The notes: generated from the letters alone by a model not told the origin. A stretch of DNA of 64,000 nucleotides from Sandaracinus amylolyticus (GCF_000737325.1 NZ_CP011125.1:10057945-10121944); one strand, 5' to 3'; positions 53,698 through 63,041 are shown, counted from the stretch's first letter. Translations and numbers: made by a program.

Positions 53698-55317
53698 ATG
53701 CGGACGGGGAGTTGGGGCGCGCTCGCGCTGGTGCTCGTGCTCTCGGGGTGCGGTGACGACGGCGATGGCGGGCGCGACGCGTCGGTCCCGCGCGTCGACG
53801 CGCAGCTCCCGCCGCCTCCGCCCGCGACGTGCGACGCGAGCGGCGGCAGCGCGACGGTCGCGCCGCCCGAACTCGTCGCGTCGCTCTCGGATCGCTGGCA
53901 CGAGGGCTGGCTCGCCTCGCCCGCGATCGACGATCTCGATGGCGACGGCGAGAACGAGATCGTGCTCGCGCGCAGCGGGCGCGTTCTCGCGTTCCACCTC
54001 GACGGCTCGATCGTGCTCTCGTTCGACGTCGAAGGGCGGGTGTGGTCCTCGCCGATCGTCGCCGACGTGGTGCCCGAGCACCAAGGGCTCGAGATCGCGT
54101 TCGCGGAGCGCGCGCGCATCCACGTGATCGGGAGCGACGGCAGCGAGCTCGAGGGATGGCCGTTCGCGTGGCGCGACGAGCTGCGCTCGCTCGGCGCGAC
54201 CGATCTCGACGGCGACGATCGCCTCGAGCTCGTCGCGGTCACGACGAGCCCGCTTGAGGGCGGCGGCCAGCGCGACATCGTGATCGCGGTGAACGAGGAC
54301 GCGACGATGGTGCCCGGCTTCCCGCCCAACACGACCGGCGCGTCGGGCTGCGACGACGCGTGTTACGTGACCGGAGGCTACGACCAGAACCTCGCGCTCG
54401 GCGACGTGACCGGCGACGACGTGCCCGAGATCTTCGCCACGCAGGACAACGCGTACCTCTCGCTGCACGACGCGACGGGACGCGCCTTCGACTGCGCGCC
54501 GATGTTCGAGGACCGCACGAAGTTCCACGGCGTGCGCTTCCTCCACGACTACGCCGAGGCGCAGCAGGGCTACGCCGACGAGGAGGACACCGCGAACCAG
54601 GCGCACTTCACGAACAGCGCGCCGGCGATCGTCGACGTCGACGGAGACGGAACGCGCGAGCTCGTCGTGCTCGGCAGCGTGCAGAACGCGTCGCAGGAGG
54701 ATCGACTGCGCGGCGTCGCGCTCTGGGTCGTTCGCCCCGACGGAACGCGCCCCGACGCGTGGGCCACGCCGTTCCACGCGCCGGGCTATCTCGCGGGGCT
54801 CTGGGACTTCGACGGCGAGAACGTCGTCGGCGCCACGAACCAGGTCTCGGTCGCGGATCTGTTCCCGGATCGTGCGGGCCCGGAATTCGTGTTCGCCGGC
54901 TTCGACGGGCGCATCCACTGCGTCGACGCGCGCGCTCAGGAGGTCTGGCAGGCGGAGTACACGACGAGCGATCGTGTGCTCACCGCGGGCGTCGCGATCG
55001 CGGATCTCTCGGGCGACGGCTCGCCCGAGATCGTCTTCGCGACGTACTCGCCCGACGCGGATCGATCGCACCTCGTCGTGCTCGCGGCGAACGGGCGCGA
55101 GCTCCATCGCATCGCGCTGCCCGATCGCGGCGCGATGAGCGTGCCCACGATCGCCGACGTCGATCGCGACGGCGATCTCGAGATCACCGTCGCGACGAAG
55201 GGCGGCGACGATCGCGCGCCGCACGCGCTCGTCTACACCGTCGAGGGCTCCGGCACCGCGTGCCTGCCCTGGCCCACCGGCCGTCGCACCGCGCTGCGCG
55301 ACGGCCTCGTGCCCTGA
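53698..55317 (+). CDS. FG-GAP/VCBS repeat lipoprotein
   Basis: 539 residues. Lipobox in LVLVLSGCGDDG, an Asp/Pro-rich linker, then seven or so FG-GAP/VCBS-type blades with the Ca2+-binding D-x-D-x-D/N-G-x-x-E/D motif: DLDGDGENEIVLA, DLDGDDRLELVAV, DVTGDDVPEIFAT, DVDGDGTRELVVL, DLSGDGSPEIVFA, DVDRDGDLEITVA. A beta-propeller exposed on the surface or in the periplasm. Related proteins bind polysaccharides or proteins, but no ligand can be assigned. Divergent from the giant kinase. Confidence 0.9.
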   Translation: MRTGSWGALALVLVLSGCGDDGDGGRDASVPRVDAQLPPPPPATCDASGGSATVAPPELVASLSDRWHEGWLASPAIDDLDGDGENEIVLARSGRVLAFHLDGSIVLSFDVEGRVWSSPIVADVVPEHQGLEIAFAERARIHVIGSDGSELEGWPFAWRDELRSLGATDLDGDDRLELVAVTTSPLEGGGQRDIVIAVNEDATMVPGFPPNTTGASGCDDACYVTGGYDQNLALGDVTGDDVPEIFATQDNAYLSLHDATGRAFDCAPMFEDRTKFHGVRFLHDYAEAQQGYADEEDTANQAHFTNSAPAIVDVDGDGTRELVVLGSVQNASQEDRLRGVALWVVRPDGTRPDAWATPFHAPGYLAGLWDFDGENVVGATNQVSVADLFPDRAGPEFVFAGFDGRIHCVDARAQEVWQAEYTTSDRVLTAGVAIADLSGDGSPEIVFATYSPDADRSHLVVLAANGRELHRIALPDRGAMSVPTIADVDRDGDLEITVATKGGDDRAPHALVYTVEGSGTACLPWPTGRRTALRDGLVP

Positions 55318-55347
55318 AGGCGGAGCTCGCTCGCGATCAGCCGACGA

Positions 55348-55713
55348 CTACGGGGGAAGGCAGATCAGCTCGCTCGCGCCGCCGGCGGTCGGGGTGCAGA
55401 GGAAGTTGCTCGGGCAGTCGAAGTCGTCGAAGCAGCGCTCGAAGCACACGAACGCCGAGCCCGACAGCGACAGGCACGCGCCGACGTCGCCGCGGATGTC
55501 GCGCGGACAGTCGAGGTCGCTCCCGCAGTTGTTGGTGCAGATGCCGGCGGTCGAGCTCGCGGTCGAGATGATCGAGCACCCGTCGGTCTCGGTCGTGCAG
55601 TCGCTCGTGTCGATGCACAGGTCGTAGGGACGCGCGCCGTCGTCGCCGCAGCCTGGCAGCGTCGCGCCGGCCACGACGATCGCGCCGATCAGAGTCATCC
55701 AGGTCCGTGTCAT
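55348..55713 (-). CDS. Small Cys-containing lipoprotein
   Basis: 121 residues. Signal peptide with lipobox ATLPGCGDDG. The mature protein has 12 or so Cys in compact spacings (LCIDTSDCTTETDGCSII, ICTNNCGSDLDCPRD, CLSLSGSAFVCFERCFDDFD-CP). No named family. Of the many short disulfide-knotted lipoproteins in this lineage, it is one of the smaller. Convergent with the FG-GAP gene. Confidence 0.75.
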   Translation of the reverse strand: MTRTWMTLIGAIVVAGATLPGCGDDGARPYDLCIDTSDCTTETDGCSIISTASSTAGICTNNCGSDLDCPRDIRGDVGACLSLSGSAFVCFERCFDDFDCPSNFLCTPTAGGASELICLPP

Positions 55714-55993
55714 GGGCTCCTCGTCGGCGCGCGCATGGCGCTCGACGCCTCACCACGTGGGCGCGCGTGTGCGTCTCACAACCCGCGTGCGGCGACGCGA
55801 CGCCACAGTTGCGCTCCGCGCGTCTGCGCCGCAGGGTTCGTGCTCGCGGGCGCGCAGGGGCGCCCGACCCGCCGCAAGCCTCCGCACCCTGCACGCACGC
55901 ACGAGCTCGACGATCTTCGTCCGCCGTGTCCTCGGGCCCGCATCGGCGCGGGAAGGGCCCATTCGCTCGCCCGAGAGGGCGCGGAGGAGACGA

Positions 55994-56518
55994 ATGGATC
56001 CGATCGACGACCTGAAGCATCGCGCGCGCATCCTCCATCGAGATGCGCAGGCGAAGGACCCCGCCGCGCTCGCGCGCGTCCGCGCGCTCGCGACGCTGCG
56101 CACGCTCGACGACGAGACGCTCGCGCGCACCGTGCGTCGCGCCCACGCGCTCGCGGTGCTCGCCGAGGAGCTCGGCTTCCGCAGCTGGGCCCATCTCGCC
56201 GCGGTGGTCCGCGGCGACGACGACGAGCGCGACCGCGGCACGTGGCTCTATCCGCGCGAGTGCGGCGGCCACTTCAACGTGTGGAGCGCGTCGTACGACG
56301 AAGCGCGCGCGATCCGCGCGGAGCACGGAGGATTCCTCCTGCCGTACCGCCATCACTTCGTGATCGTCGACGAGGCGTACATCGAGACCGCCGGGCTCGA
56401 CCCGAAGCGCGAGGAGTGGACGCGGATCGGGCGAGACTGGGTGAGGCCCGAGGATCGCGAAGCGCACGGGCGGTTGGTGCTCGAGCTGGTGCGCGCGAGG
56501 CTCGACGTCGCGGCCTGA
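55994..56518 (+). CDS. Uncharacterised cytoplasmic protein
   Basis: 174 residues from ATG 55994 (GGAGGAG 6 nt upstream decides the start). The N-terminal ~65 residues are helical, with DLKHRARILHRDAQAKDPAA and HALAVLAEELGFRSWAHLAA. The latter is seen at the front of several ankyrin-repeat proteins, where it marks a short helical domain. The C-terminal half (YPRECGGHFNVWSASYDEAR; DEAYIETAGLDPKREEWTRI; DWVRPEDREAHGRLVLELV) has a single Cys. No enzyme signature. Confidence 0.7.
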   Translation: MDPIDDLKHRARILHRDAQAKDPAALARVRALATLRTLDDETLARTVRRAHALAVLAEELGFRSWAHLAAVVRGDDDERDRGTWLYPRECGGHFNVWSASYDEARAIRAEHGGFLLPYRHHFVIVDEAYIETAGLDPKREEWTRIGRDWVRPEDREAHGRLVLELVRARLDVAA

Positions 56519-56604
56519 GGGACAACGGCTGACCACGCTCACGACGACGACCACGTCGGTCGCGGGCGTGGCTCGGTCGGCTCACCAGGCCCGACGCGCG
56601 CTCG

Positions 56605-57273
56605 TCACGGCAACCGCAGCCGATACGCCCGGGACCCGTCGTTCCGCAACGACGGCTCCACCCGGACCCGCACCTTGCCGCGCGTGACCTCGACCTGATC
56701 GCCGTCCTCGAGGGGCACCGGGCTCGTCATCACGTAGAGCGCCACGTCGCACACCGTCTCGAGCACTTCCTCGCCGTCGCGCTTGCTGCCTGCGACCTCG
56801 ACCTCGTTCGTCCCGAAGTCGCGCGCGCCTCGCGTACGCAGCGAGCGCGACCCATCGGTCGTCTCGGTGCCCTCGAACGCCAGCCACAAGAAGAGCGGCA
56901 GGTCGTCCTCCGACGCGTCCTCCGTCTGCGCGATCCACTGCGCCGGCTCGTGCACCAACGTCGTCGCGTCCCACAGCACCGCGAGACAGCCCGGCTTCGC
57001 CGCCAGCGCCGACACCGCCTTCGTCAGCGCCAGCGCGCGCTCGATCGGCGAGCCCACCTCCGCGGCGAGCGCGACCTCGAGCACCCCGCCGTGCTTCGCG
57101 ATCTGCTCGCGCGCTTCGGGCCAGTACCACGCGCTCGCGAGCGCGCGCTCCAGCGTCGTGTCGTCGACGCGCTCCTCGCGCGCCGTCACCCGCACGCCGG
57201 GCGGCGAGCCGCCGTTGGGCTTGGGGGCCGACTCGAAGAGCACCCGGGCGGTGAACGTTGCTGCGCTGCTCAC
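56605..57273 (-). CDS. DUF4261-like protein
   Basis: 222 residues from GTG 57273. Features: FTARVLFESAPKPNGGSPPG, WYWPEAREQIAKHGGVLEVA, a central LAVLWDATTLVHEPAQWIA, LPLFLWLAFEGTETTDGSRS, and a C-terminal TSPVPLEDGDQVEVTRGKVR. The layout, especially the WPEA...I..H and the 'DG..V' end, resembles DUF4261 proteins of unknown role. It lies 14 bp after the aldehyde dehydrogenase stop and is probably cotranscribed. Confidence 0.6.
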   Translation of the reverse strand: MSSAATFTARVLFESAPKPNGGSPPGVRVTAREERVDDTTLERALASAWYWPEAREQIAKHGGVLEVALAAEVGSPIERALALTKAVSALAAKPGCLAVLWDATTLVHEPAQWIAQTEDASEDDLPLFLWLAFEGTETTDGSRSLRTRGARDFGTNEVEVAGSKRDGEEVLETVCDVALYVMTSPVPLEDGDQVEVTRGKVRVRVEPSLRNDGSRAYRLRLP

Positions 57274-57287
57274 GGCCTGCCTGCCTC

Positions 57288-58895
57288 TCACGAACGGAAG
57301 AAGCGGCGCACGGTGTCGACGCGCTGCTTGATGAGGAACGGGATCTTCACCAGCGCCGGCCCGATCTTCGGGATCTGCGCCTCGCTCAGCAGGTTGCCGA
57401 GCTCCCAGAGCGTCTTGTCGTAGGGCATCCAGAACAGCTCCGGCGCCTCGTTCGAGTCGAGCAGGATCGTCTTCGGTCGCGTGAACGTCCCGAGCGCCAG
57501 CTCGCTGTTCGCGATTCCCGTGCCCGTGTCTCGCGTCCCGCTCCACGGAAGCGCCGCGATCGCGCCGGTCATCGCGTGGTTGTTGATCGTCACGACGCCG
57601 ACCTCGATCTGCTCCGCGAGCCGCAGCGCGCGCGCGTGATCGCTCGTCCAGATCGACGACGTCAGGCCATACCGGCCCGCATTCACGCGGCGGATCGCCT
57701 CGGCCGCGCCGTCCACGCGCACCACCGCGAGCACCGGGCCGAACGTCTCGTCGGCCACCACGTCCATCGCGTCGGTGCAGTGATCGAGCAGCGTCGGCAG
57801 GTAGAACAGGCCCTCTCCGAGACGGCGCCCGCCGCACACGACCTTCGCGCCCTTCGCGATCGCGTCCTCGACGTGCGCCTCGACCAGCGCGAGCTGCTTC
57901 GCGTTCGTCAGCGGCGAGACGTCGACCTCGCCCGGCGCGCCCGGCCCGACCTTCAGCGACTGCCACGCCCGCGCGAGCCGCGACACCAGCTGGTCCGCGA
58001 TGCGCGCGTCGACGTACGCGATCTCGATCGCGCCGCACGCCTGACCGACGTTGTGCAGCGCCCAGTGCGTGATGCCCGCGACCGTGCGATCGAGGTCGCA
58101 GTCCGCGAGCACGATCGCCGCGTCCTTGCCGCCGAGCTCGATGCTGCACGGGATCATCCGCTCGCCGCAGCGACGCGAGACGTCGCGCCCCGCCGCGACC
58201 GACCCGGTGAACACGCACGCATCGATGCCGCTCTCGATCAGCGCGATGCCGGTCTCGCGCCCGCCCGGCACCACGGTGAGCAAGCCGGGCGGCAGCTCCG
58301 CCGCGAGCTTGCCGCAGAACCACTGCGCCACGCGCGTCGCGTACTCGCTCGGCTTCAGCACCACGCCGTTGCCGCAGAGCAGCGCCGGGATGACGGTGCG
58401 GAACAGCGTCGCGACCGGGTAGTTCCACGGCGCGACGATCCCGATCACGCCGCGCGGCACCCGATCGATCCACGCCTTCTTCTTCGGGAAATTGATCGGA
58501 TTGAGCCCGACCTTCTTCCGCGCGATCGCGGGCTCGATCACCGACGCCCACGAGTTGACCTGATCGAGCGGGCCGAGCACCTCGCTCATCAGCGCGTCGA
58601 CCTCGAGCTTGCCCACCTCGTCGCGCATCAGCGCGACCACCTCGAGGCGATCCGCGAGCATCGCCTTCGCAGCGCGGCGCAGCGCGTCGGCCCGCTCGCT
58701 CACCGGGCGCGACGCCCAGCCGTGCTGCGCGCGACGCGCCTCCTCGACGGCCTTCGTCACGTCGGCCGCGCTCGCGACCGGGATCGGCGCGAGCGGCCGC
58801 AGATCGACCGGGCACACGGGGTGGATGGCGCCGTCGCGGACGACGGGCGCGGAGGGCGTGACGCCCGGGACCGACGCGCTTCTGGCCTCGTGCAT
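57288..58895 (-). CDS. Aldehyde dehydrogenase
   Basis: 535 residues from ATG 58895. ALDH superfamily: IVAPWNYPVATLFRTVIPAL, CVFTGSVAAGRDVS in the NAD site, catalytic Glu253 (SIELGGKDAAIVL) and nucleophile Cys287 (NVGQACGAIEIAYV). ETFGPVLAVVRVD is the usual C-terminal landmark. It oxidises an aldehyde to the acid. The long C-terminal extension (ending IKQRVDTVRRFFRS) is seen in longer myxobacterial ALDHs. The substrate is not readable. In an operon with the DUF4261-like gene. Confidence 0.93.
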   Translation of the reverse strand: MHEARSASVPGVTPSAPVVRDGAIHPVCPVDLRPLAPIPVASAADVTKAVEEARRAQHGWASRPVSERADALRRAAKAMLADRLEVVALMRDEVGKLEVDALMSEVLGPLDQVNSWASVIEPAIARKKVGLNPINFPKKKAWIDRVPRGVIGIVAPWNYPVATLFRTVIPALLCGNGVVLKPSEYATRVAQWFCGKLAAELPPGLLTVVPGGRETGIALIESGIDACVFTGSVAAGRDVSRRCGERMIPCSIELGGKDAAIVLADCDLDRTVAGITHWALHNVGQACGAIEIAYVDARIADQLVSRLARAWQSLKVGPGAPGEVDVSPLTNAKQLALVEAHVEDAIAKGAKVVCGGRRLGEGLFYLPTLLDHCTDAMDVVADETFGPVLAVVRVDGAAEAIRRVNAGRYGLTSSIWTSDHARALRLAEQIEVGVVTINNHAMTGAIAALPWSGTRDTGTGIANSELALGTFTRPKTILLDSNEAPELFWMPYDKTLWELGNLLSEAQIPKIGPALVKIPFLIKQRVDTVRRFFRS

Positions 58896-58978
58896 GGCGG
58901 CCGGATGTACCGCAACGCGCCGAGCGTGGCCACCGGGGGCGCCGCGCAATCGGCGACGCAGCTCGGGTATCCTCGATC

Positions 58979-60265
58979 GTGATGCTTGCTCGTCTCACTT
59001 GCCTGGTCGCGGTCGCGAGCTCGCTCGCGATCGCCGGTTGCTCGCTCGAGCGCGTGGGCTTCGAAGGCCGCGACGCCGGAACGCCACCGTCCGACTCGGG
59101 TGGCTTCGACGCCGGGCGCGAGGACGGCGGCCGGCTCTGCGAGGTCGGCGGCTGCGACGACGGCAACGTGTGCACGAACGACGTGTGCAATCCGTCGATC
59201 GGCTGCGTGCGTACGCCGGTGCCCGGCTCGTGCGACGACCACGTGCTCTGCAACGGCGCCGACTCGTGCGGCGAGGGCACGTGCAGCGTGCACGACGGAG
59301 TCGACCCGTGCCCCGGCGCGTCGTTCTGCGACGCGACCAGCGACACGTGCATGGGCTGCGAGGACGACACCGACTGCCCCGCCGAGATGGTCGGCGACTG
59401 GGGCGCGTGCACGTTCCCGACGAACGTCTGCGCGACGATGGGCATGCGCACCCGCTCGATCACCAGCTACACGTGCTCGAACACCGGCACCTGCGACGCG
59501 ACCATCCGCGCCGAGACCGAGCCCTGCACCCGCGCCACCGACGGCCTCTCGTGCGGCGCGCCCACCGCCGGCCCGTGGAGCGCGTGCACGTACGTCGACG
59601 CGACGTGCAGCACGATGGGCACCCGCACCCGCACCGTCACCACGCCGACCTGCGCGTCGGGCTCGTGCGCGATGATCCCGACGATCGAGACCGACACCAC
59701 GGGCTGCGGGCGCACCACCGACGGCGTGATGTGCGGCGCCCCGATCCCGGGCGCGTGGAGCCTCTGCGGCGGCTACGACGACACCTGCGACGAGAGCGGC
59801 ACCCAGAGCCGCACGATCACCACGCCGCGCTGCAGCGCCGGCGCCTGCACCGGGACCACCACCACGTCCGAGATGCGCGCCTGCACGCGCGACTCCGACG
59901 GCATCATGTGCGGCGCCGAGACGTGCGGCGACTGGGGCCTCTGCGTGCGCACCTCGGCCTCGGGGAGCGCGTGCATGGGCAACGGGGTGCAGACGCGTCG
60001 CTGCACCGGCGCCCAGTGCAGCGCGGGCACCTGCGCGATGTCCGGCATCCGCATCGACGAGCGCGCGTGCATGCTCGGCGGCGATCCCTGCGAGCGCGGT
60101 CGCTCGTGCCGGCCGTGTCAGCCCCTCGTCGGCAGCGTCTGCTCGCCGGGCGCGATGGGCTACCGCGAGTGCACGATCTTCGCGGGCACGTGCAGCGGCG
60201 GCATGGCGAGCTGCGGCGGCAACGAGACCGACGTCACCATCTACGACCGATGCACGTGCCCGTGA
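58979..60265 (+). CDS. Cys-rich surface lipoprotein with TSP1-like modules
   Basis: 428 residues (GTG 58979; an ATG follows at 58982). Lipobox in SSLAIAGCSLERVGFE. An Asp/Gly-rich linker leads to one CTDC-like unit (CDDGNVCTNDVCNPSIGC) and a tandem set of longer modules: W-x-A-C plus TCSTMGTRTRTVTTPTC, then TTGCGRTTDGVMCGAPI, WSLCGGYDDTCDESGTQSRT and CTRDSDGIMCGAETCGDW. The pattern is shared with 21772-23634 and 35814-37352. Unlike those, there is no N-terminal beta domain and the partner is not a TPR protein: the stop overlaps the MYXO-CTERM gene start by 1 nt (TGATG). Confidence 0.85.
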   Translation: MMLARLTCLVAVASSLAIAGCSLERVGFEGRDAGTPPSDSGGFDAGREDGGRLCEVGGCDDGNVCTNDVCNPSIGCVRTPVPGSCDDHVLCNGADSCGEGTCSVHDGVDPCPGASFCDATSDTCMGCEDDTDCPAEMVGDWGACTFPTNVCATMGMRTRSITSYTCSNTGTCDATIRAETEPCTRATDGLSCGAPTAGPWSACTYVDATCSTMGTRTRTVTTPTCASGSCAMIPTIETDTTGCGRTTDGVMCGAPIPGAWSLCGGYDDTCDESGTQSRTITTPRCSAGACTGTTTTSEMRACTRDSDGIMCGAETCGDWGLCVRTSASGSACMGNGVQTRRCTGAQCSAGTCAMSGIRIDERACMLGGDPCERGRSCRPCQPLVGSVCSPGAMGYRECTIFAGTCSGGMASCGGNETDVTIYDRCTCP

Positions 60266-60741
60266 TGCGCATTGCGCTGCTGCTCTTCGTGCTCTCGAGC
60301 GCGTCGATCGCGCGCGCCGACGTCGTCGATCCCGAGCCCGAGCGCTGTCCGCGCGGCTCGACGCCCTCCACTGCGCACAGCGGTCCCTACTGCGCGCCTC
60401 GCACGTGCCTCACGGACGTGCATTGCGGCGAGAACGCGCGCTGCATGGAGCTCGCACAGTGCGTGGAGAACCGCGCGTGCGGTGGTCTCCGACCGCCCGA
60501 CGCGGAGCTCTGCGTGATGACCCACGTGGCCGGCGCGTGCGACGAGCTCGGCACCGCCTGCGCCGACGAGGCCCGATGCATCGTGCACCGCGTCTGCGTC
60601 GGCGACGACGAAGACGGCCGACCCGGCGGTGGTGGCTGCAGCTGCGCCGTGCCGGGACGTGCTCGAGCGAGCGCCGGGCTCGGCTTGGTGATCACGGCGC
60701 TCGCGTCGATGTTCCTCGCTCGGCGGAGGCGGGCCGCGTGA
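60265..60741 (+). CDS. Small exported protein with a MYXO-CTERM tail
   Basis: 158 residues from ATG 60265. Signal peptide ending SSASIARA. Cys-rich body (CLTDVHCGENARCMELAQCV; ENRACGG; CDELGTACADEARCIVHRVC), a Gly-rich GGGGCSC, then a hydrophobic helix (ASAGLGLVITALASMFLA) and RRRRAA. This is the MYXO-CTERM arrangement, so the product is likely anchored to the outer surface after processing at the Cys. It overlaps both neighbours (TGATG upstream, GTGA downstream), so it sits in the middle of a three-gene unit. Confidence 0.85.
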   Translation: MRIALLLFVLSSASIARADVVDPEPERCPRGSTPSTAHSGPYCAPRTCLTDVHCGENARCMELAQCVENRACGGLRPPDAELCVMTHVAGACDELGTACADEARCIVHRVCVGDDEDGRPGGGGCSCAVPGRARASAGLGLVITALASMFLARRRRAA

Positions 60742-61718
60742 TCGCATCGGAGCGCATCGAAGATCTGCGGCGCGCCGCGGGCTCCGCGGTGGTGGAGTCG
60801 TTCTTCCGCGGGCTCTCGCGCGTGGCGTCGCTGCATCCGAACGCGCGCCCCGAGCGACACGGCGTGATCGTCGAGCGCGACATCCCGTACGTCGATCGCC
60901 CAGGGCCCGAGCATCGCCTCGACGTCTATCGTCCGCAGCACGACGCGCCCGGGCCGCGACCGGTCGTGATGTACGTGCACGGCGGCGGCTTCCGCATCCT
61001 CTCGAAGGACACCCACTGGCTCATGGGCCTCGCGTTCGCGCGCCGCGGCTACGTCGTGTTCAACGTCGACTATCGGCTCGCGCCGCGCCACCCGTTCCCC
61101 GCGGCGCTCGAGGACGCGAGCGACGCGCTGTGCTGGGTCGCGCGGAACGCGCATCGCTGGGGCGGCGATCCGACGCGCATCGTGCTCGCGGGCGAGTCGG
61201 CGGGCGCGAACCTCGTCGCCGCGCTCACGCTCGCGTGCTGCTACGAGCGCGACGAGCCGTACGCGAAGCGCGTGTTCGAGCTCGGCATCGTCCCGCGCGC
61301 GACGCTGCCGGCGTGCGGCATCTTCCAGGTGAGCGACGTCCAGCGCTTCGCGCGCCGCAAGAAGGGCTTCCCGCGCTTCGTGATGGACCGGCTCGAGGAG
61401 GTCTCGCACGCGTACCTCGGGCGCGATCACAGCGCGTACGGCACGTCGCTCGATCTCGCCGATCCGGTGTGCTTCCTCGAGCGCGCGCAGGCGCCGTCGC
61501 GCCCGCTGCCGCCGTTCTTCCTGCCGGTGGGCACGAAGGATCCGCTGCTCGACGACACGCGCCGCCTGGCGCGCGCGGTCGAAGCGCTCGGCGGCGAGGC
61601 GATGACGAAGATCTATCCCGGCGAAGTGCACGCGTTCCACGCGTTCGTGTTCCGCGCGTCGGCGCGCCGCTGCTGGCAGGAGATGCTCGGGTTCCTCGAC
61701 GAGAAGGCGCCCGCGTAG
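60738..61718 (+). CDS. Alpha/beta-hydrolase esterase (hormone-sensitive-lipase type)
   Basis: 326 residues from GTG 60738. HSL-family marks: the oxyanion motif HGGGF (81-85), nucleophile Ser154 in GESAG, an acid Asp in VGTKDPLLDD and a His in GEVHAFHAF. No signal peptide, so cytoplasmic. Should hydrolyse short-acyl esters. Overlaps the preceding gene by 4 nt, although its role has no evident link to the surface proteins. Confidence 0.9.
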   Translation: MIASERIEDLRRAAGSAVVESFFRGLSRVASLHPNARPERHGVIVERDIPYVDRPGPEHRLDVYRPQHDAPGPRPVVMYVHGGGFRILSKDTHWLMGLAFARRGYVVFNVDYRLAPRHPFPAALEDASDALCWVARNAHRWGGDPTRIVLAGESAGANLVAALTLACCYERDEPYAKRVFELGIVPRATLPACGIFQVSDVQRFARRKKGFPRFVMDRLEEVSHAYLGRDHSAYGTSLDLADPVCFLERAQAPSRPLPPFFLPVGTKDPLLDDTRRLARAVEALGGEAMTKIYPGEVHAFHAFVFRASARRCWQEMLGFLDEKAPA

Positions 61719-61726
61719 CCGCCGCG

Positions 61727-62554
61727 ATGGCCCTCTCGTCGACGCAGTACCGCGAGCACCTCCCGATCCCCGCGCTGCGCGGGCACGTGCGGGTGGTCTG
61801 GGAGCTCTCCGGGCCCTGCGACCAGCCGCTGCCGCAGCGCATGGTCCCCGACGGCGCGATGAGCTGGTGGATCAACTTCGGCGCGCCGCTCGCCTGGCCC
61901 GACGGCGACGGCTCGGTGCCGCCGGGCGGGACGCTCTTCATCGGCGAGATCCGCCGCCCCTTCGCGCTCTCGTCGAGCGGCGCGCTCGACGTCGTCGGCG
62001 TGAGCTTCTGGCCCGGCCGCGCGCGCACGTTCGTCGACGTGCCGCCGCGCGAGCTCGTGGATCGGCTGAGCGTCGATCCGCCGCTCGCCGCCACGCTCTC
62101 GCGCCAGCTCGCGCGCTCGGTGAACGACGCGGACCCCGGCGATCGTGTCGCGCTCGTCCAGGCCGCGCTCGCGCGCGCTCTCGTCGCGCCGCGCGCGCCG
62201 AGCGGACCGGTCCGTCGCGCCCTCGAGCTCCTCGAGCGCGGCGCGGGCACGCTGCGGATCGCCACGCTCGCCGACACCGTCGGGCTCAGCCCGCGCCAGC
62301 TCGAGCGCCGCTTCGCCGACGAGGTGGGCGTCGCGCCGAAGGCGCTCGCGTCGGTGCTCCGCTTCCGCCGCGCGCTCGACGCGATGACCTCCTCACGCGC
62401 CGAGTTCGCCACCATCGCGCGCTCGTGCGGCTACGCCGACCAGGCACACCTCGTCCGCGAGTTCACGCGCTTCACCGGCTCGCCGCCGACGCGCTTCCTC
62501 GCCGAGGACGCGCCGCGCGCGCGCGCCGAGTGGCTCCGCGATCCCGCGAGCTGA
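61727..62554 (+). CDS. AraC-family regulator
   Basis: 275 residues. N-terminal DUF6597-like sensor (LPIPALRGHVRVVWELSGPC; QRMVPDGAMSWWINFGAPLA; VGVSFWPGRARTFVDVPPRE) and C-terminal HTHs (ATLADTVGLSPRQLERRFAD; IARSCGYADQAHLVREFTRF), ending GSPPTRFLAED. It starts 8 bp after the esterase stop, so may belong to that operon; the RidA gene downstream is another possible target. Confidence 0.9.
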   Translation: MALSSTQYREHLPIPALRGHVRVVWELSGPCDQPLPQRMVPDGAMSWWINFGAPLAWPDGDGSVPPGGTLFIGEIRRPFALSSSGALDVVGVSFWPGRARTFVDVPPRELVDRLSVDPPLAATLSRQLARSVNDADPGDRVALVQAALARALVAPRAPSGPVRRALELLERGAGTLRIATLADTVGLSPRQLERRFADEVGVAPKALASVLRFRRALDAMTSSRAEFATIARSCGYADQAHLVREFTRFTGSPPTRFLAEDAPRARAEWLRDPAS

Positions 62555-62631
62555 CGCGACGTCGCATTCGTTCAAGACCGCGCGGCGCGCCGGGCGCATC
62601 TCATCGCCATCACGCGACAAGGAGGCGAGCG

Positions 62632-63039
62632 ATGCCCGTCGAGCTGATCCATCCGTCGGACCTCTTCCGTTCCGAGCACTACGCGCAGGTCGCGGTCGCG
62701 ACCGGCACCCGCACCGTCTACCTCGCGGGCCAGGTCGCCTACGACGAGCACCAGCGCCTCGTGGGCACCGGCGATCTCGCGGCGCAGACCGAACAGGCGA
62801 CGCTCAACGTGGGCCGCGCCCTCGCCGCCGCGGGCGCGACCTTCGCCGACGTCGCGAAGCTCACGATCTACGTCACGCGCTGGACGCCCGAGCGGATGCC
62901 GGAGTTCGTCGCCGGCTTCGCCCGGGCCGCGCAGCGCCTCGGGATCGCGTCGCGTCCGCCCACCTCGCTCATCGGCGTGCAGGTGCTCTACGACCCCGAG
63001 ATCCTCATCGAGATCGAAGGGATCGCGGTCCTGCCCTGA
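62632..63039 (+). CDS. RidA (YjgF/Rid) family protein
   Basis: 135 residues from ATG 62632 (GGAGGCGAG upstream). Rid fold with HYAQVAVATGTRTVYLAGQV, AAQTEQATLNVGRALAAAGA, DVAKLTIYVT and the end VQVLYDPEILIEIEGIAV. The conserved Arg that contacts the imine carboxylate is in the RPPTSLIGV segment (Arg before PP). Archetypal RidA hydrolyses 2-iminobutyrate and related enamines. Other subfamilies have different, unknown substrates. Confidence 0.88.
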   Translation: MPVELIHPSDLFRSEHYAQVAVATGTRTVYLAGQVAYDEHQRLVGTGDLAAQTEQATLNVGRALAAAGATFADVAKLTIYVTRWTPERMPEFVAGFARAAQRLGIASRPPTSLIGVQVLYDPEILIEIEGIAVLP

Positions 63040-63041
63040 TC

